From Lentibacillus kapialis (lineage in GTDB: Bacteria > Bacillota > Bacilli > Bacillales > Amphibacillaceae), in contig NZ_BMNQ01000003.1 of the NCBI RefSeq assembly GCF_014646635.1, positions 62,001 through 126,000 of the forward strand: a stretch of 64,000 nt of DNA, read 5' to 3'. The notes under the pieces are model-generated. The model saw only the letters and a program-made list of their open reading frames with translations, was not told the DNA's origin and searched no databases. This document shows, piece by piece, positions 17,173 through 26,184 of the stretch. The position numbers were made by a program, and so were the translations under genes. Position 1 is the first letter of the stretch. Each line of letters begins with the position of its first letter.

Positions 17173-17367
17173 TTTAAAATAGTCTTTATAAAATCCGCCA
17201 ATGCGGTTACTGTTATCAATAATGAAGTAGAATTCATCCGTTTCATTTTTCACTTCGTACTGTTCGCCCGGCGTTAACTTATTATGAACAATGAATTTTT
17301 CAGCATCAGCGTGAACACATTCAATTTTTTTAATTGTTTCATTATCTTCCCACTTTAAATGAATCAC
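17161..17367 (-). CDS. conserved small protein, DUF6501-like
   Basis: 68 residues from a GTG start with a purine-rich GAGGGGG site upstream. It is a small all-beta-looking acidic protein (MIHLKWEDNETIKKIEC, then EQYEVKNETDEFYFIIDN and GGFYKDYF) resembling the uncharacterised DUF6501 group of Bacillaceae. No signal peptide, membrane segment or catalytic motif is seen. Its last four codons lie inside the terminator stem. Single gene. Function unknown. Confidence 0.65.
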   Translation of the reverse strand: MIHLKWEDNETIKKIECVHADAEKFIVHNKLTPGEQYEVKNETDEFYFIIDNSNRIGGFYKDYFKEVK

Positions 17368-17413
17368 GTTGGTCGTCCCCCTCTGCTAGTTTACATAATT
17401 AAAATAGTGTTAT

Positions 17414-18367
17414 TTAATCAAAAAGGTATAAATAATTTTCATAGCCCTTTTCTTTCAGTTCTTCTTTTGGAATAAATTTCATCGCTGCCGAATTCATGCA
17501 GTAACGGAGTCCCCCTTTATCTTGCGGCCCGTCTTCAAATACATGCCCCAAGTGGGAGTCCGCATTCCTGCTTCTAACTTCAGTCCGAATCATTCCATGA
17601 CTTGTGTCAGTTTTTTCCTTAATCTGGTATGGGTCTGCCGGCTTAGTAAAGCTCGGCCAGCCACAGTTTGCATCAAATTTATCATGTGAAGAGAATAGGA
17701 CGTCGCCGGAAATAAGATCCACATAGATTCCTTCGTCCTCATTGTCCCAGTATTCATTCGCAAAAGGACGTTCCGTTCCGTTCTCCTGCGTAACACTATA
17801 TTGGATTGGTGTGAGTTTTGCTTTCAACTCAGATTTATCGGTTCCGTGTTTCCAGTTTTCTTTTATAAAGTCTTCCCTTCCTGATCCTTTTTTGTACAAC
17901 CGATAGTGGAATGATTGTTTTTTATAGTAGTCCTGATGCTCCTCCTCAGCTCTATAGAAACGCTTTGCCGGAAGAATGGGCGTCACAATTGGTCTGGAAA
18001 ATTTACCGCTTTGCTCGAGTTTTTGTTTGGATTGCTCAGCTATTTGCTGTTGTGTGTCATTGTGATAAAAAATAGCTGTCTGATACGATTCACCTCTATC
18101 ATTGAATTGACCGCCGGAATCGGTCGGATCAATTTGCTGCCAAAACGTATCAACAAGCTGTTCATATGACATTATATCCGGATTGAATGTTATTTGGACT
18201 GCTTCAACGTGACCCGTTGTATCTGAACAAACCTGTTCATATGTGGGAGCTTCAACATGACCTCCTGTATAACCTGATACAACATTTTCGATACCGGGCC
18301 GCTCATCGAACGGTTCGACCATGCACCAAAAGCAACCTCCGGCAAATGTAGCTAATTCAGTCGACAT
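17414..18367 (-). CDS. msrAB: fused methionine sulfoxide reductase MsrA-MsrB
   Basis: 317 residues. The N-terminal half is MsrA (catalytic Cys12 in GGCFWC), which reduces the S form of methionine sulfoxide. The C-terminal half is MsrB (CGWPSF, SHLGHVF and catalytic Cys290 in RYCMNSAA), which reduces the R form. The zinc CxxC pairs of many MsrB domains are missing, so the MsrB is the zinc-free type. Cytoplasmic repair of oxidised proteins. In B. subtilis msrA and msrB are separate genes; here they are one protein, as in streptococci and Neisseria. Single gene on the minus strand with a purine-rich ribosome site. Confidence 0.93.
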   Translation of the reverse strand: MSTELATFAGGCFWCMVEPFDERPGIENVVSGYTGGHVEAPTYEQVCSDTTGHVEAVQITFNPDIMSYEQLVDTFWQQIDPTDSGGQFNDRGESYQTAIFYHNDTQQQIAEQSKQKLEQSGKFSRPIVTPILPAKRFYRAEEEHQDYYKKQSFHYRLYKKGSGREDFIKENWKHGTDKSELKAKLTPIQYSVTQENGTERPFANEYWDNEDEGIYVDLISGDVLFSSHDKFDANCGWPSFTKPADPYQIKEKTDTSHGMIRTEVRSRNADSHLGHVFEDGPQDKGGLRYCMNSAAMKFIPKEELKEKGYENYLYLFD

Positions 18368-18475
18368 AGTATACCTCCATTCAAGGTTATCCTATGCTTA
18401 TTTTTTCGTTTTTAACAAAAAAATTCAAATCATATGCTTGTGTTGAGAGGATTTCTCACGATTTATGATAGCTTT

Positions 18476-18925
18476 TTAAATAAACAATTTAGGAGTTGAT
18501 TCACCCGATTGTACTGCATCCCAGTTCACCTCGCCCACATTGTTTGCTTCTTCGTCGGATGAATATGCCGTTCCTGCTTCGTGTTCGTTTTCAAGTTGAT
18601 ATTGATCTGTTTCAGAATCGTTTTCATTCAAAGCCTTCATTAGTTTAAACAGCATTGGCAGGTTTCTTACCATTGGTCCATACTGCTGTACAAGCGGTGC
18701 TGCTTGTTGAACAACGTTTAATACTTGCTGCACATTACTAAGTTTGTGGGATATGCCGCTGATTCGCTCTGGTGATAACAGATTTTGAGATGTTTGAGGT
18801 GATAGTAACCGCCGTAACCCTCTTCCCTCATGTTGTTGAGGCGGTACGGTGGGGTTTCCCGGGGGAAAAGCCTGGTGCGGCATCATACCACTGTTGGGAT
18901 ACTGTTGCTGGATAGGCCATACCAT
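18476..18925 (-). CDS. YqfQ/VrrA-family protein
   Basis: 149 residues. The N-terminal 35 residues are rich in Pro, Gln and Gly; a central helix-forming block (NVQQVLNVVQQAAPLVQQYG then PMVRNLPMLFKLMKAL) is the hallmark of the VrrA/YqfQ group; the tail is acidic. B. subtilis YqfQ is a sporulation-linked protein of unknown function, and VrrA of B. anthracis carries the variable repeat used for typing, which is absent here. No signal peptide. The gene has its own ribosome site (GAGGAG) and no close operon partner. 18926-19136 beyond its start holds nothing that I can name. Confidence 0.65.
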   Translation of the reverse strand: MVWPIQQQYPNSGMMPHQAFPPGNPTVPPQQHEGRGLRRLLSPQTSQNLLSPERISGISHKLSNVQQVLNVVQQAAPLVQQYGPMVRNLPMLFKLMKALNENDSETDQYQLENEHEAGTAYSSDEEANNVGEVNWDAVQSGESTPKLFI

Positions 18926-19136
18926 TATAATTCTCCTCTTTTCATAAAGTCTTTTAGGTTATTGTACGTAAGCAGTACATAATAGTGTAGGCAGTTATCC
19001 GCAGTTTACTCTAAAAATGGTGTCCCCCGTATGCAGGAAATAATTAAAAAATGCGCGGTATTCCTCTTGTTTTATGGAACCGAGTACCTAGGTTCGTTTC
19101 TTATAAAGTTATTTATTATTTAGAATTTCTAACGTT

Positions 19137-19170
19137 AAAAATAAAAGCCTTTGCAGATGATCGCAAAGGC
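19137..19170 (-). terminator. terminator of the 28-residue gene
   Basis: GCCTTTGC and GCAAAGGC form an 8-bp stem. On the minus strand it is followed by TTTTATTTTT. It lies 20 bp beyond the stop codon of the small ORF, which supports that ORF being a real transcription unit. Confidence 0.75.
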
Positions 19171-19189
19171 ATATGAATGGTTCACATTT

Positions 19190-19276
19190 TTATCTCTCCT
19201 CACTTGATACTTCTGCCGCAATAATAAACCCGATTGTCCCCGTCAATAAAATACCAAACACGATGGCAGAAAACAT
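19190..19276 (-). CDS. 28-residue single-pass membrane protein
   Basis: Very short gene. The ATG at 19276 has GAAGGG about 6 bases upstream, and the stop is followed by a clear terminator. The product is a single hydrophobic helix (FSAIVFGILLTGTIGFIIAA) ending in a charged tail VSSEER. A possible promoter (TTTCAA-N16-TATAAT on the minus strand, 19309-19336) sits upstream. Ribosome site, terminator and a clean membrane helix together make it likely to be expressed. I do not recognise the family; it could be a small regulator of a membrane enzyme or a spore/sporulation peptide. Confidence 0.6.
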   Translation of the reverse strand: MFSAIVFGILLTGTIGFIIAAEVSSEER

Positions 19277-19308
19277 CTTATTCCCTTCTTTCATATGTTT
19301 ATATATTT

Positions 19309-19336
19309 ATTATAAATACCACAGACTGGTTTGAAA
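19309..19336 (-). promoter_or_regulatory. possible promoter of the 28-residue gene
   Basis: Minus strand TTTCAA, 16 bases, TATAAT. It lies about 33 bp upstream of the start codon. Confidence 0.4.
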
Positions 19337-19473
19337 TCCTGGAATTATGGCAATTTCATGAATTTTTCAGGCTTTGACGGAATTATTTCCCGGGCAACCG
19401 CATAAATTTGCATGATATGACAAGTTTTCATCTGATTTTGACGAAAACGAAAGGGTGCTGTCATGCGATCTAA

Positions 19474-19502
19474 TTGTCATGCGAACTTGAGTTCGTTATA
19501 AT
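19474..19502 (+). promoter_or_regulatory. SOS promoter: LexA box between -35 and -10
   Basis: TTGTCA, 17 bases, TATAAT. Inside the spacer is CGAAC-TTGA-GTTCG (19482-19495), an exact match to the Bacillus LexA/DinR consensus CGAAC-N4-GTTCG. LexA bound here would block RNA polymerase directly. Confidence 0.85.
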
Positions 19503-19522
19503 GGTACTGAGGTGAAGCAAAT

Positions 19523-19855
19523 ATGCCAAGAGATCGCGGAAGCATTAAGTGGGCTTCGCTAATGTTGCCTGAGCACACCGAATTACTAAAGGATATGTGG
19601 TTGGAAGATGATATAATATCAAAGCCTGTGCTTGACGAACAGCAAATTGAGCTGTTAAATGGTCAACTGCTGGAAGCTTTGGAACGTCAATCCCCTGTTT
19701 GCCTTTGTGTCTATGACAAAGGCACAATCACAGAGTGGACAGGCATGATTAACAAGCTTAACAGTCATACAAACACCGTTATATTGGCAACTTCTGATCA
19801 ATCGGTTAAAAAAATTGCTTTCAGTGATATTTATCAGCTTGTATTTAATGAATAG
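19523..19855 (+). CDS. YolD-like protein, SOS-regulated
   Basis: 110 residues with the YolD-family start (PRDRGSIKW, then SLMLPEHTELL) and the KPVLDEQQIELL segment; the C-terminal half is a small beta fold. YolD-like genes usually sit beside a Y-family DNA polymerase of the UvrX/YqjW type and are induced by DNA damage. Here there is no polymerase next to it, so it stands alone. The exact LexA box in its promoter supports the family call independently. GAGGTG lies 8-9 bases before the ATG. A hairpin follows the stop. Confidence 0.82.
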   Translation: MPRDRGSIKWASLMLPEHTELLKDMWLEDDIISKPVLDEQQIELLNGQLLEALERQSPVCLCVYDKGTITEWTGMINKLNSHTNTVILATSDQSVKKIAFSDIYQLVFNE

Positions 19856-19881
19856 ACCTCGGGTATTGCCGAAGTCTATTC
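19850..19881. terminator. hairpin between the convergent yolD-like and yozE genes
   Basis: GAATAGAC/GTCTATTC and TCGG/CCGA pair around a 6-base loop. No long T-run, but it lies between two convergent stops. Confidence 0.6.
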
Positions 19882-20097
19882 CACATTATTCATTTTATAG
19901 GCTTCCCAAAGCTCATCAAATACAGTTAGCGCATTAGCAAACGGGCTGTTCCATTCCAAATAACTGCTGATTGAATCATAGTCCGCTGACTGTTTCGGAA
20001 AATCATGGTCATAGAATATCCAGTCAGCCAGTCTGCTTTTGTCATCCGGCATTTTTTGACCTCTATAAGTTAATGCATAGTGGTAAAAAGACCGCAT
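19876..20097 (-). CDS. yozE: YozE family protein (UPF0346)
   Basis: 73 residues, all-helical SAM-like fold. The family signature is clear: MRSFYHYALTYRGQK at the start, HDFPKQSADYDSISSYLEWN in the middle and FDELWEAY at the end. The function of YozE is unknown; the fold suggests DNA or protein binding. The ribosome site is a G-run (GGGGGGAGG) directly after the tatC stop, 15 bp away, so it probably shares the tat transcript. Confidence 0.88.
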   Translation of the reverse strand: MRSFYHYALTYRGQKMPDDKSRLADWIFYDHDFPKQSADYDSISSYLEWNSPFANALTVFDELWEAYKMNNVE

Positions 20098-20112
20098 ATG
20101 ACCTCCCCCCCA

Positions 20113-20877
20113 TTATTCAGAACTGTTATTCTCCATAAATTCCCGGTGTTTTTTTAACTTTTTGCGGTATACGATTTGGCACAGATAGATACTGATTTCA
20201 TATAGTAAAATCAATGGTACAATTGCAACAAGTTGCAATACAAAATCCGGCGGTGTGATGAATGCCCCGATAATGACAAGAATCAAATATGCATACTTTC
20301 GTGTCCGCCGCATGAAATCCGGAGTCATAATTCCCAGATGAGTAAGGAACATGGCAATAATCGGTATTTCAAAAAATAAAGCAAACGGCAGAACAATCCG
20401 AAATAGCAGTTTAAAATACCGGTCGTACGTGAATATTTCATTGAACATCCCGTCGTTTAATGAAAGTAAAAATGGTATGATAAAATCTACGAAAACAGTA
20501 TATCCAAAAGCAATGCCGGCGATAAATAAAAGAAAAACGACCGGAACATACAGCAGTGTCGCTTTACGTTCACGTTTTGTGAGACCAGGTCTGATAAACA
20601 GCCAGACTTGAAGACATAATATCGGCAATGTGCCAATCAATGCTGTCACACCTGCCAGCGTTAAATAAACAGATATAAGATCTGTCAAACCGGTAACACT
20701 TAATTTGAACGGCAAATCATCTTCAATAAAACCATAAATAATATCAACGTATATAAACCCAATAACAAAAAATAGAATGAAAAAAACGGCCGTTACGATG
20801 AGACGGTTTCTGAGTTCAGAGAGATGGCCTACGACGTTCATTTCTTTTTCATGATCAAAACGCTGTTCTCCAGACAT
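20113..20877 (-). CDS. tatC: Sec-independent protein translocase TatC
   Basis: 254 residues with six membrane segments, the standard TatC form. TatC recognises twin-arginine signal peptides and recruits TatA for export of folded proteins. Conserved parts are HLSELRNRLI near the N-terminus and the FEIPIIAMFLTHLGI region. It lies 66 bp after a tatA gene. A plausible client in this window is QcrA at 53 kb, which has a twin-arginine leader. Confidence 0.95.
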   Translation of the reverse strand: MSGEQRFDHEKEMNVVGHLSELRNRLIVTAVFFILFFVIGFIYVDIIYGFIEDDLPFKLSVTGLTDLISVYLTLAGVTALIGTLPILCLQVWLFIRPGLTKRERKATLLYVPVVFLLFIAGIAFGYTVFVDFIIPFLLSLNDGMFNEIFTYDRYFKLLFRIVLPFALFFEIPIIAMFLTHLGIMTPDFMRRTRKYAYLILVIIGAFITPPDFVLQLVAIVPLILLYEISIYLCQIVYRKKLKKHREFMENNSSE

Positions 20878-20943
20878 TGTTCACGCTCCCAATCCAAACA
20901 TAAAAGAAGATGTAAGGATACCCCTACACCTTTGAAAAATCGT

Positions 20944-21132
20944 TCATTTCTTTGATGATTGATCATTCTGGCCGGAATTATCCGATCCAATATCTTTAGT
21001 CGCGTTCTTGAATTCTTTAAGCGAACTGCCGACGGCCTTGCCGATTTCCGGCAATTTAGAAGGCCCGAAGACGATTAAAGCAATGATTAGAATTAAAATT
21101 AAACCGGGAATGCCAATACTGCCTAATCCCAT
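20944..21132 (-). CDS. tatA: Tat translocase pore subunit TatA, second copy
   Basis: 62 residues: a short N-terminal membrane helix ([20 protein letters not shown]), the hinge, then an amphipathic helix ([18 protein letters not shown]) and a polar tail. This is the minimal TatA layout in which TatA also fills the TatB role. It is near-identical to the preceding tatA over the first 40 residues, so the two arose by recent duplication; the tails differ. The gap between them is 19 bp. Confidence 0.92.
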   Translation of the reverse strand: MGLGSIGIPGLILILIIALIVFGPSKLPEIGKAVGSSLKEFKNATKDIGSDNSGQNDQSSKK

Positions 21133-21151
21133 TTATGACCACTCCGCATAA

Positions 21152-21361
21152 TTATTTATTTTGATCATCTTTTACAATATCTTTCGTCTCTTTCACTTCG
21201 TCAGAAACATCACTCGTTAAATCTTGAGCTGATTTCTTGAATTCCCGCAATGTATTTCCGGCAGCCTTGCCGATTTCCGGCAATTTCTTAGGTCCAAAAA
21301 CGATTAAAGCAATGATTAGAATTAAAATAAGCCCCGGGAAACCTATACTGCCCAATCCCAT
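21152..21361 (-). CDS. tatA: Tat translocase pore subunit TatA, first copy
   Basis: 69 residues from the ATG at 21361, which has AAGAAGG about 9 bases upstream; the frame is open further but without a start that fits the family. Membrane helix [20 protein letters not shown], amphipathic helix [18 protein letters not shown], and a longer acidic/lysine tail than in the second copy. It is the first gene of a tatA-tatA-tatC-yozE unit with its own promoter about 100 bp upstream. Confidence 0.92.
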   Translation of the reverse strand: MGLGSIGFPGLILILIIALIVFGPKKLPEIGKAAGNTLREFKKSAQDLTSDVSDEVKETKDIVKDDQNK

Positions 21362-21451
21362 AAGTGACACCTTCTTTAAGTATATTATAATGCAACGTTT
21401 AACTAAATGCAGCGTTCCAACGACAGCCCAATTAGCCTGTACACTGCTGGA

Positions 21452-21481
21452 ATTATAACACGACTGGCTGCTTTCCGGCAA
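21452..21481 (-). promoter_or_regulatory. promoter of the tat operon
   Basis: Minus strand TTGCCG, 18 bases, TATAAT. It lies about 90 bp upstream of the first tatA start and just beyond the mobA stop. A second TATAAT at about 21384-21389 has no good -35. Confidence 0.6.
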
Positions 21482-21506
21482 CTTAAATATGCGTTTTAAA
21501 CTGTTT

Positions 21507-22085
21507 TTAAAGCCGTTTGGCCAGTTCGTATTGCTCGGGGTAATTCATATTAAAAAAATGTTTATCCAAAATATGTTTTGGGATGCCATTATAGTTTGTC
21601 ACATAATTAACTGTAATATAATCAAATAATGTTCGTATTTTTTTTTGATCGTTTTCGAGCAGCTGCTGGATTTGCGGGAGTACATGTTTCGTATATATTC
21701 CGGATAAAGGGTGCATTCTTTCATTATACAGTGGAATGACTGCCTGATGACCCTGCAATGACTGAATTAAATGCTGATAAACATCACAATGGATGAATGG
21801 CATATCACAAGCAGCAAATAAATAAATATCAGCATCGGTATGATACATGGCTGCTTCGATACCGGCCAGCGGCCCCTTGTTCCTAAACCTGTCCTGGAAT
21901 AAATCCACTTCGAGAAATTGATATTCCGCCGGTTCGTTTGTGATAATCGTTACACAATCGCTTAATTTCTTTAATTCATGGGTAATATGTGTGATCACCG
22001 GCTTGTCGTCTATTTCCAAAAAAGATTTGGTTGTGCCCATCCGCGATGATTTACCGCCGGAAAGAATAACCCCGCAAAATCGCAT
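21507..22085 (-). CDS. mobA: molybdenum cofactor guanylyltransferase
   Basis: 192 residues with the nucleotidyltransferase start [20 protein letters not shown], and the metal-binding region ACDMPFI. MobA attaches GMP to molybdopterin to give the MGD form that NarG needs. The gene is third in a thyA-dfrA-mobA run, 3 bp after the dfrA stop, so it is likely co-transcribed with folate genes and not with other moco genes. The sequence is full length. Confidence 0.88.
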   Translation of the reverse strand: MRFCGVILSGGKSSRMGTTKSFLEIDDKPVITHITHELKKLSDCVTIITNEPAEYQFLEVDLFQDRFRNKGPLAGIEAAMYHTDADIYLFAACDMPFIHCDVYQHLIQSLQGHQAVIPLYNERMHPLSGIYTKHVLPQIQQLLENDQKKIRTLFDYITVNYVTNYNGIPKHILDKHFFNMNYPEQYELAKRL

Positions 22086-22088
22086 AAT

Positions 22089-22586
22089 CTATTCACCCTG
22101 CCGATCGTATTGCAGAAAATAATGATCAAAATAGTTTTTACTATCCCTTCCCCCTTTTTCCCTGCTTGTTAGTCGCCAGTTTGCTTCTGAAAAATTGGGA
22201 AAGTATGTGTCCCCTTGGAAAACGTCATCAACGAGCGTAATGTATAAACGATCAGCATGTGGCAGGACTTGTTTGAAAATCTCTTCACCGCCAATCACAA
22301 ATAATTCGTTTTCCGGATTCCGGAGATTCCATTCTATAATAGTGCTGACATCGTGAATGACCTCAACCCCGTCTGGAAATTTACTGTGTTTTTTTCTGGA
22401 AATGATAACATTACGACGATTCGGAAGCGCCTTTCCAATTGAATCAAATGTCTTCCGACCCATAATGATTGTATGTCCGGTCGTTTTTTGTTTGAAAAAT
22501 TTCAAATCATTCGGCAAATGCCACGGTAAATTATTCTGGTAACCTATAACATGATTCCGGTCCATAGCGGCAAGTAATGATATCAT
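22089..22586 (-). CDS. dfrA: dihydrofolate reductase
   Basis: 165 residues, usual length. It reduces dihydrofolate to tetrahydrofolate with NADPH. Recognised parts: LLAAMDRNHVIGYQNNLPWH at the start with Trp and the substrate-binding Asp in LPNDLKFF, the NADPH site IIMGRKTFDSIG, and FVIGGEEIFKQ. It follows thyA by about 20 bp, which links production of dihydrofolate by ThyA to its recycling. The ATG has GGAGCAGG upstream. Confidence 0.95.
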   Translation of the reverse strand: MISLLAAMDRNHVIGYQNNLPWHLPNDLKFFKQKTTGHTIIMGRKTFDSIGKALPNRRNVIISRKKHSKFPDGVEVIHDVSTIIEWNLRNPENELFVIGGEEIFKQVLPHADRLYITLVDDVFQGDTYFPNFSEANWRLTSREKGGRDSKNYFDHYFLQYDRQGE

Positions 22587-22606
22587 ATCGACCTGCTCCT
22601 TTCAGT

Positions 22607-23563
22607 TCAAACGGCGATTGGTGCCTTTATCGGAGGATGTGGCTCGTAGCCGAACAATGCGAAATCATCTAATTCAAAATCAAAGATGGACACTTTTTCG
22701 GCGTTTATTTTAAGTGTTGGAAATGCTCGTACATTACGACCAAGCTGTGTTTTTACCTGCTCGACATGGTTCGTATAGATATGAGCATCACCCAAAGTAT
22801 GGATAAATTCTCCTGCCTCAAGACCGCATTCATGAGCAATTAAATGTGTCAGTAATGCATAACCTGCTATATTAAATGGTACACCTATGAAAATGTCGGC
22901 ACTGCGCTGATACAGTTGGCATGAAAGCTTGCCATCCGCCACATAAAATTGAAAGAGTGTGTGACACGGTGGCAAAGCCATGCCGGGCACATCTTCCGGA
23001 TTCCATGCAGAAACGATATGCCGACGCGAATCGGGATTGTGGCGGATTGATTGAATCACATTTTTTAATTGATCGATTGTTTCATTTTGGGAGGTTTTCC
23101 AGGCACGCCATTGTTTGCCATATACATTTCCTAAATCACCAAATTTCTCTGCGAATGCAGAATCGCTTAAGATATTGTCCTTAAAAATCTTCATTTGTTC
23201 CTGATAACACTGATTAAATTCTTCATCCTGATGACTGCGATTCCCAAAATCGGTCATATCAGGACCATTGTAGTCACTGCTTTCAACCCAACGTTTAAAA
23301 GCCCATTCATTCCATATATTATTGTTGTGCTGCAACAAATAGCGGATGTTTGTATCCCCTTTTATGAACCAGAGCAATTCGCTGGCTATCAGCCGAAATG
23401 GTACTTTTTTTGTCGTTAACAGCGGGAAACCATTAGCCAAGTCAAAACGCATTTGCTGACCAAATACCGAATAGGTTCCGGTGCTGGTCCGATCTGATTT
23501 GTTTGTCCCGTTTTTTAATATGTAGCGGCATAAATCCAGGTAACTCTGTTCGCCTTTAAGCAT
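22607..23563 (-). CDS. thyA: thymidylate synthase
   Basis: 318 residues from the ATG at 23563 with AGAGGTG 6 bases upstream; an in-frame GTG 9 bases earlier is inside the ribosome site. The enzyme methylates dUMP with methylene-tetrahydrofolate to give dTMP and dihydrofolate. The catalytic Cys is in [11 protein letters not shown], and the [13 protein letters not shown] arginines bind phosphate. The length fits the longer form with an internal insert, like Lactobacillus casei TS, not the 264-residue form. It heads the thyA-dfrA-mobA run. Confidence 0.95.
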   Translation of the reverse strand: MLKGEQSYLDLCRYILKNGTNKSDRTSTGTYSVFGQQMRFDLANGFPLLTTKKVPFRLIASELLWFIKGDTNIRYLLQHNNNIWNEWAFKRWVESSDYNGPDMTDFGNRSHQDEEFNQCYQEQMKIFKDNILSDSAFAEKFGDLGNVYGKQWRAWKTSQNETIDQLKNVIQSIRHNPDSRRHIVSAWNPEDVPGMALPPCHTLFQFYVADGKLSCQLYQRSADIFIGVPFNIAGYALLTHLIAHECGLEAGEFIHTLGDAHIYTNHVEQVKTQLGRNVRAFPTLKINAEKVSIFDFELDDFALFGYEPHPPIKAPIAV

Positions 23564-23676
23564 TTTCTTCACCTCTTTTCCTAATCTTAATATACAGATT
23601 ATATTACGGCAAATGTTACGGAGTTAGAGAACAACGGCATGGAAACTGAAGAAACTGCACGGGAGATATTATTCCG

Positions 23677-23703
23677 GGCAGAAGATAACTGGACTCTTCT
23701 GCC
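23677..23703 (-). terminator. hairpin after the HD hydrolase gene
   Basis: GGCAGAAG and CTTCTGCC form an 8-bp stem 20 bp beyond the stop codon. The T-run on the minus strand is weak. Confidence 0.5.
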
Positions 23704-23723
23704 TGGTTTTAAATGCTGTTTGT

Positions 23724-24317
23724 TTATTGCCATTCTCTGAAAAACTGATTCAAATATGTTTCCATAAACCGGTGGCGTTCAACGGCTATTTGGGCAGCAG
23801 CATTGGTATTCATTGAGTCTTTCAGGTGTAATAATTTGTCATAAAAATGCTGAATGGAAGTTCCCCTTTTCCCGTACTCATGCCAGAGAAGTTGACCGTT
23901 TGCCGCCCCATATGCAAACGTCCGTGCAATACCAATGGCGCCAATTGCATCCAGTCTGTCCGCATCCTGAACGATTCTTCCTTCCAATGCAGCTGGCATG
24001 TCTCCCTTGCTGAACGAGATGTCTTCCACAGCTGCGTGTATTCTGTTGATTTCATTCGTTGTATATTCAATGGATTGTAAAAAGTTATTAAGTTCATTTA
24101 TAGCTTCGGCGGGGCTTGTGAACAACTTTCGATCTCCTATATCATGAATCCAGCCAGCCGTCTCACAGATGGACGGATCAGCGTGTTCCTGTTCCGCTAA
24201 ATATTTTGCCATATAGGCTACCCGTTTCATATGATAATAATCGTGTCCTGTGACATCATCATTAAATAGGGTATGCACATAATCACGGATTGCTTCAGTC
24301 TTATTGTTTATAGTCAT
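23724..24317 (-). CDS. HD-domain phosphohydrolase (YedJ-like)
   Basis: 197 residues. Metal-binding HD motif: HDYYHMKRV, WIHDIGD and QDADRLDAIGA. The order and the last motif match the YedJ/YpgQ group, of which YpgQ hydrolyses deoxynucleoside triphosphates; the substrate here is unproven. The ATG follows the fhs stop directly with no spacing (TAA-ATG), so the two are translated from one message, which hints at nucleotide or one-carbon metabolism. Confidence 0.82.
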   Translation of the reverse strand: MTINNKTEAIRDYVHTLFNDDVTGHDYYHMKRVAYMAKYLAEQEHADPSICETAGWIHDIGDRKLFTSPAEAINELNNFLQSIEYTTNEINRIHAAVEDISFSKGDMPAALEGRIVQDADRLDAIGAIGIARTFAYGAANGQLLWHEYGKRGTSIQHFYDKLLHLKDSMNTNAAAQIAVERHRFMETYLNQFFREWQ

Positions 24318-25991
24318 TTAGAACAATCCCGTTACTTTTCCATTCTGATCTACATCCATATTGAGGGCTGCAGGTTTTGCGGGCAACCCCGGCATAGTCA
24401 TCATGTTGCCGGTTAATACGACGATAAATCCTGCTCCGAGCGATGGCCTTAATTCTCTTATGGTCACTGTGAAATTCTCAGGTCTTCCAACTAAAGACGG
24501 ATCATCTGATAATGAATACTGTGTTTTGGCCATACATATCGCTAGTTTCCCCCACCCTTGCTGCTCGTAAAAGGCAAGCTGTTTTTTCGCTTTGGAAGAC
24601 AATTCTATATCGCTGGCCCCATAGATATTTTGCGTGACTTTTCTTATTTTTGTCTCAAGCGAGTCATCCAAATCGTACATATAATGAAATGAATGATGAA
24701 CATCAGTGTCCGCTTTATTCACAATTTTTTCGGCAAGTTCTGTCCCCCCGGCACCGCCATTTGCGTGCACATCTGTTAAAGTTACGTCAACATTTTTGGA
24801 ATGGCACCATGTTTTAATGAGATCGGTTTCTGCCTCGGTATCAGTCGGAAACTTATTAATGGCCACAACAAAAGGCAGTCCAAACGTTTCTATCGTTTCA
24901 ATATGCTTTTGCAGGTTACCCATTCCGGCTTTTAATGCCTCCACATTTTCCGTTTTGAGATTGTCCTTGTTAACACCACCGTGCATTTTTAAAGCGCGCA
25001 CTGTTGCGACGATGACAACTGCATCTGTATGAAACTCCCCAGCACGCATTTTAATATCTAGAAATTTCTCAGCACCAAGGTCAGCTCCGAAGCCAGCTTC
25101 GGTTACGACATAGTCACTCAATCCGGCGGCTATTTTGGTTGCCATAATACTGTTACAACCGTGAGCAATATTGGCAAATGGGCCTCCATGGATAACAGCG
25201 GGCGTGTTTTCAGTTGTCTGAACAAGGTTTGGCTTGAGCGCATCTTTTAGCAGAAGAGTCAGCGCTCCCTCCGCTTTCAGATCTTTAACTGTTACAGGAT
25301 TTTCCTCATATGTGTAGCCGATTACAATCTTTGATATACGTGATTTTAGATCTTCCAGACTTGTTGCAAGACATAAGATAGCCATTATTTCCGAAGCAAC
25401 GGTAATGTTGAAGCCGTCTTCTCTGGGTACACCGCGCAATGGGCCGCCGAGTCCTACCACAATCTGTCTTAACACACGATCGTTCATATCCATAACTCGC
25501 TTCCATTCAATCCGGCGTGGATCTATATTCATTTCATTGCCCCGGTGAATATGGTTATCGATCATGGCTGATAATGCGTTATTGGCACTGGTTATGGCAT
25601 GAAGATCACCTGTAAAATGCAAATTTATATCCTCCATCGGGAGCACTTGGGAGTATCCCCCGCCTGCTGCGCCGCCTTTCATGCCCATAACGGGACCCAG
25701 TGATGGTTCACGAAGAGCAATCATAGCATTTTTGCCAATTTTATCAAGAGCTTGTCCTAATCCAACGGTAACGGTAGATTTACCTTCTCCGGCGGGGGTC
25801 GGATTGATGGATGTAACTAAAATGACTTTTCCTTTCCGTTTAGTATCCAGTTTATGCATCAACGTATTGGAAAGCTTTGCTTTTGTATGGCCGTATGGCT
25901 CCCATTCTTCCTGTTTCAAACCGAGCTTGTCTGCTATCTGCTTAATCGGTTTTAAATAAGCTTCTTGCGCAATTTCGATATCTGTTTTCAT
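24318..25991 (-). CDS. fhs: formate-tetrahydrofolate ligase
   Basis: 557 residues from the ATG at 25991, with AAAGGAG 9 bases upstream; 8 extra in-frame codons upstream are not supported. It makes 10-formyl-tetrahydrofolate from formate, ATP and tetrahydrofolate. The ATP-binding loop [18 protein letters not shown] and the [16 protein letters not shown] segment are typical and complete. It leads an fhs-HD hydrolase pair. B. subtilis 168 lacks this gene, but many Bacillaceae have it. Confidence 0.95.
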   Translation of the reverse strand: MKTDIEIAQEAYLKPIKQIADKLGLKQEEWEPYGHTKAKLSNTLMHKLDTKRKGKVILVTSINPTPAGEGKSTVTVGLGQALDKIGKNAMIALREPSLGPVMGMKGGAAGGGYSQVLPMEDINLHFTGDLHAITSANNALSAMIDNHIHRGNEMNIDPRRIEWKRVMDMNDRVLRQIVVGLGGPLRGVPREDGFNITVASEIMAILCLATSLEDLKSRISKIVIGYTYEENPVTVKDLKAEGALTLLLKDALKPNLVQTTENTPAVIHGGPFANIAHGCNSIMATKIAAGLSDYVVTEAGFGADLGAEKFLDIKMRAGEFHTDAVVIVATVRALKMHGGVNKDNLKTENVEALKAGMGNLQKHIETIETFGLPFVVAINKFPTDTEAETDLIKTWCHSKNVDVTLTDVHANGGAGGTELAEKIVNKADTDVHHSFHYMYDLDDSLETKIRKVTQNIYGASDIELSSKAKKQLAFYEQQGWGKLAICMAKTQYSLSDDPSLVGRPENFTVTIRELRPSLGAGFIVVLTGNMMTMPGLPAKPAALNMDVDQNGKVTGLF

Positions 25992-26143
25992 CTGAAATAC
26001 TCCTTTCGTATCCATTTAATTTCAGTTTAACTTAACTATCGTGTTTTTCACATACTTATTCGGTAATTTATGAAGCGGTTTCATTAACTTTTTGCTTATT
26101 CTTAAGTACATTTTTTACAAACCGGATAAATACAGTTATTGTC

Positions 26144-26172
26144 TTGACTGAAACCTTAAAATAAGCTATATT
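26144..26172 (+). promoter_or_regulatory. promoter of the cold-shock gene
   Basis: TTGACT, 17 bases, TATATT. Transcription would start near 26180, giving a leader of about 155 bases. Confidence 0.75.
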
Positions 26173-26184
26173 AGATACAAGCAA

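Noticed and set aside
21240-21481. 40 extra N-terminal residues on the first TatA
   Set aside because: The ATG at 21361 has a ribosome site and gives the normal TatA N-terminus; the upstream part contains the operon promoter.
26066-26082. CcpA cre-like palindrome upstream of fhs (ATGAAGCGGTTTCAT)
   Set aside because: It is one base short of the cre consensus spacing, and its distance from the gene is unremarkable.
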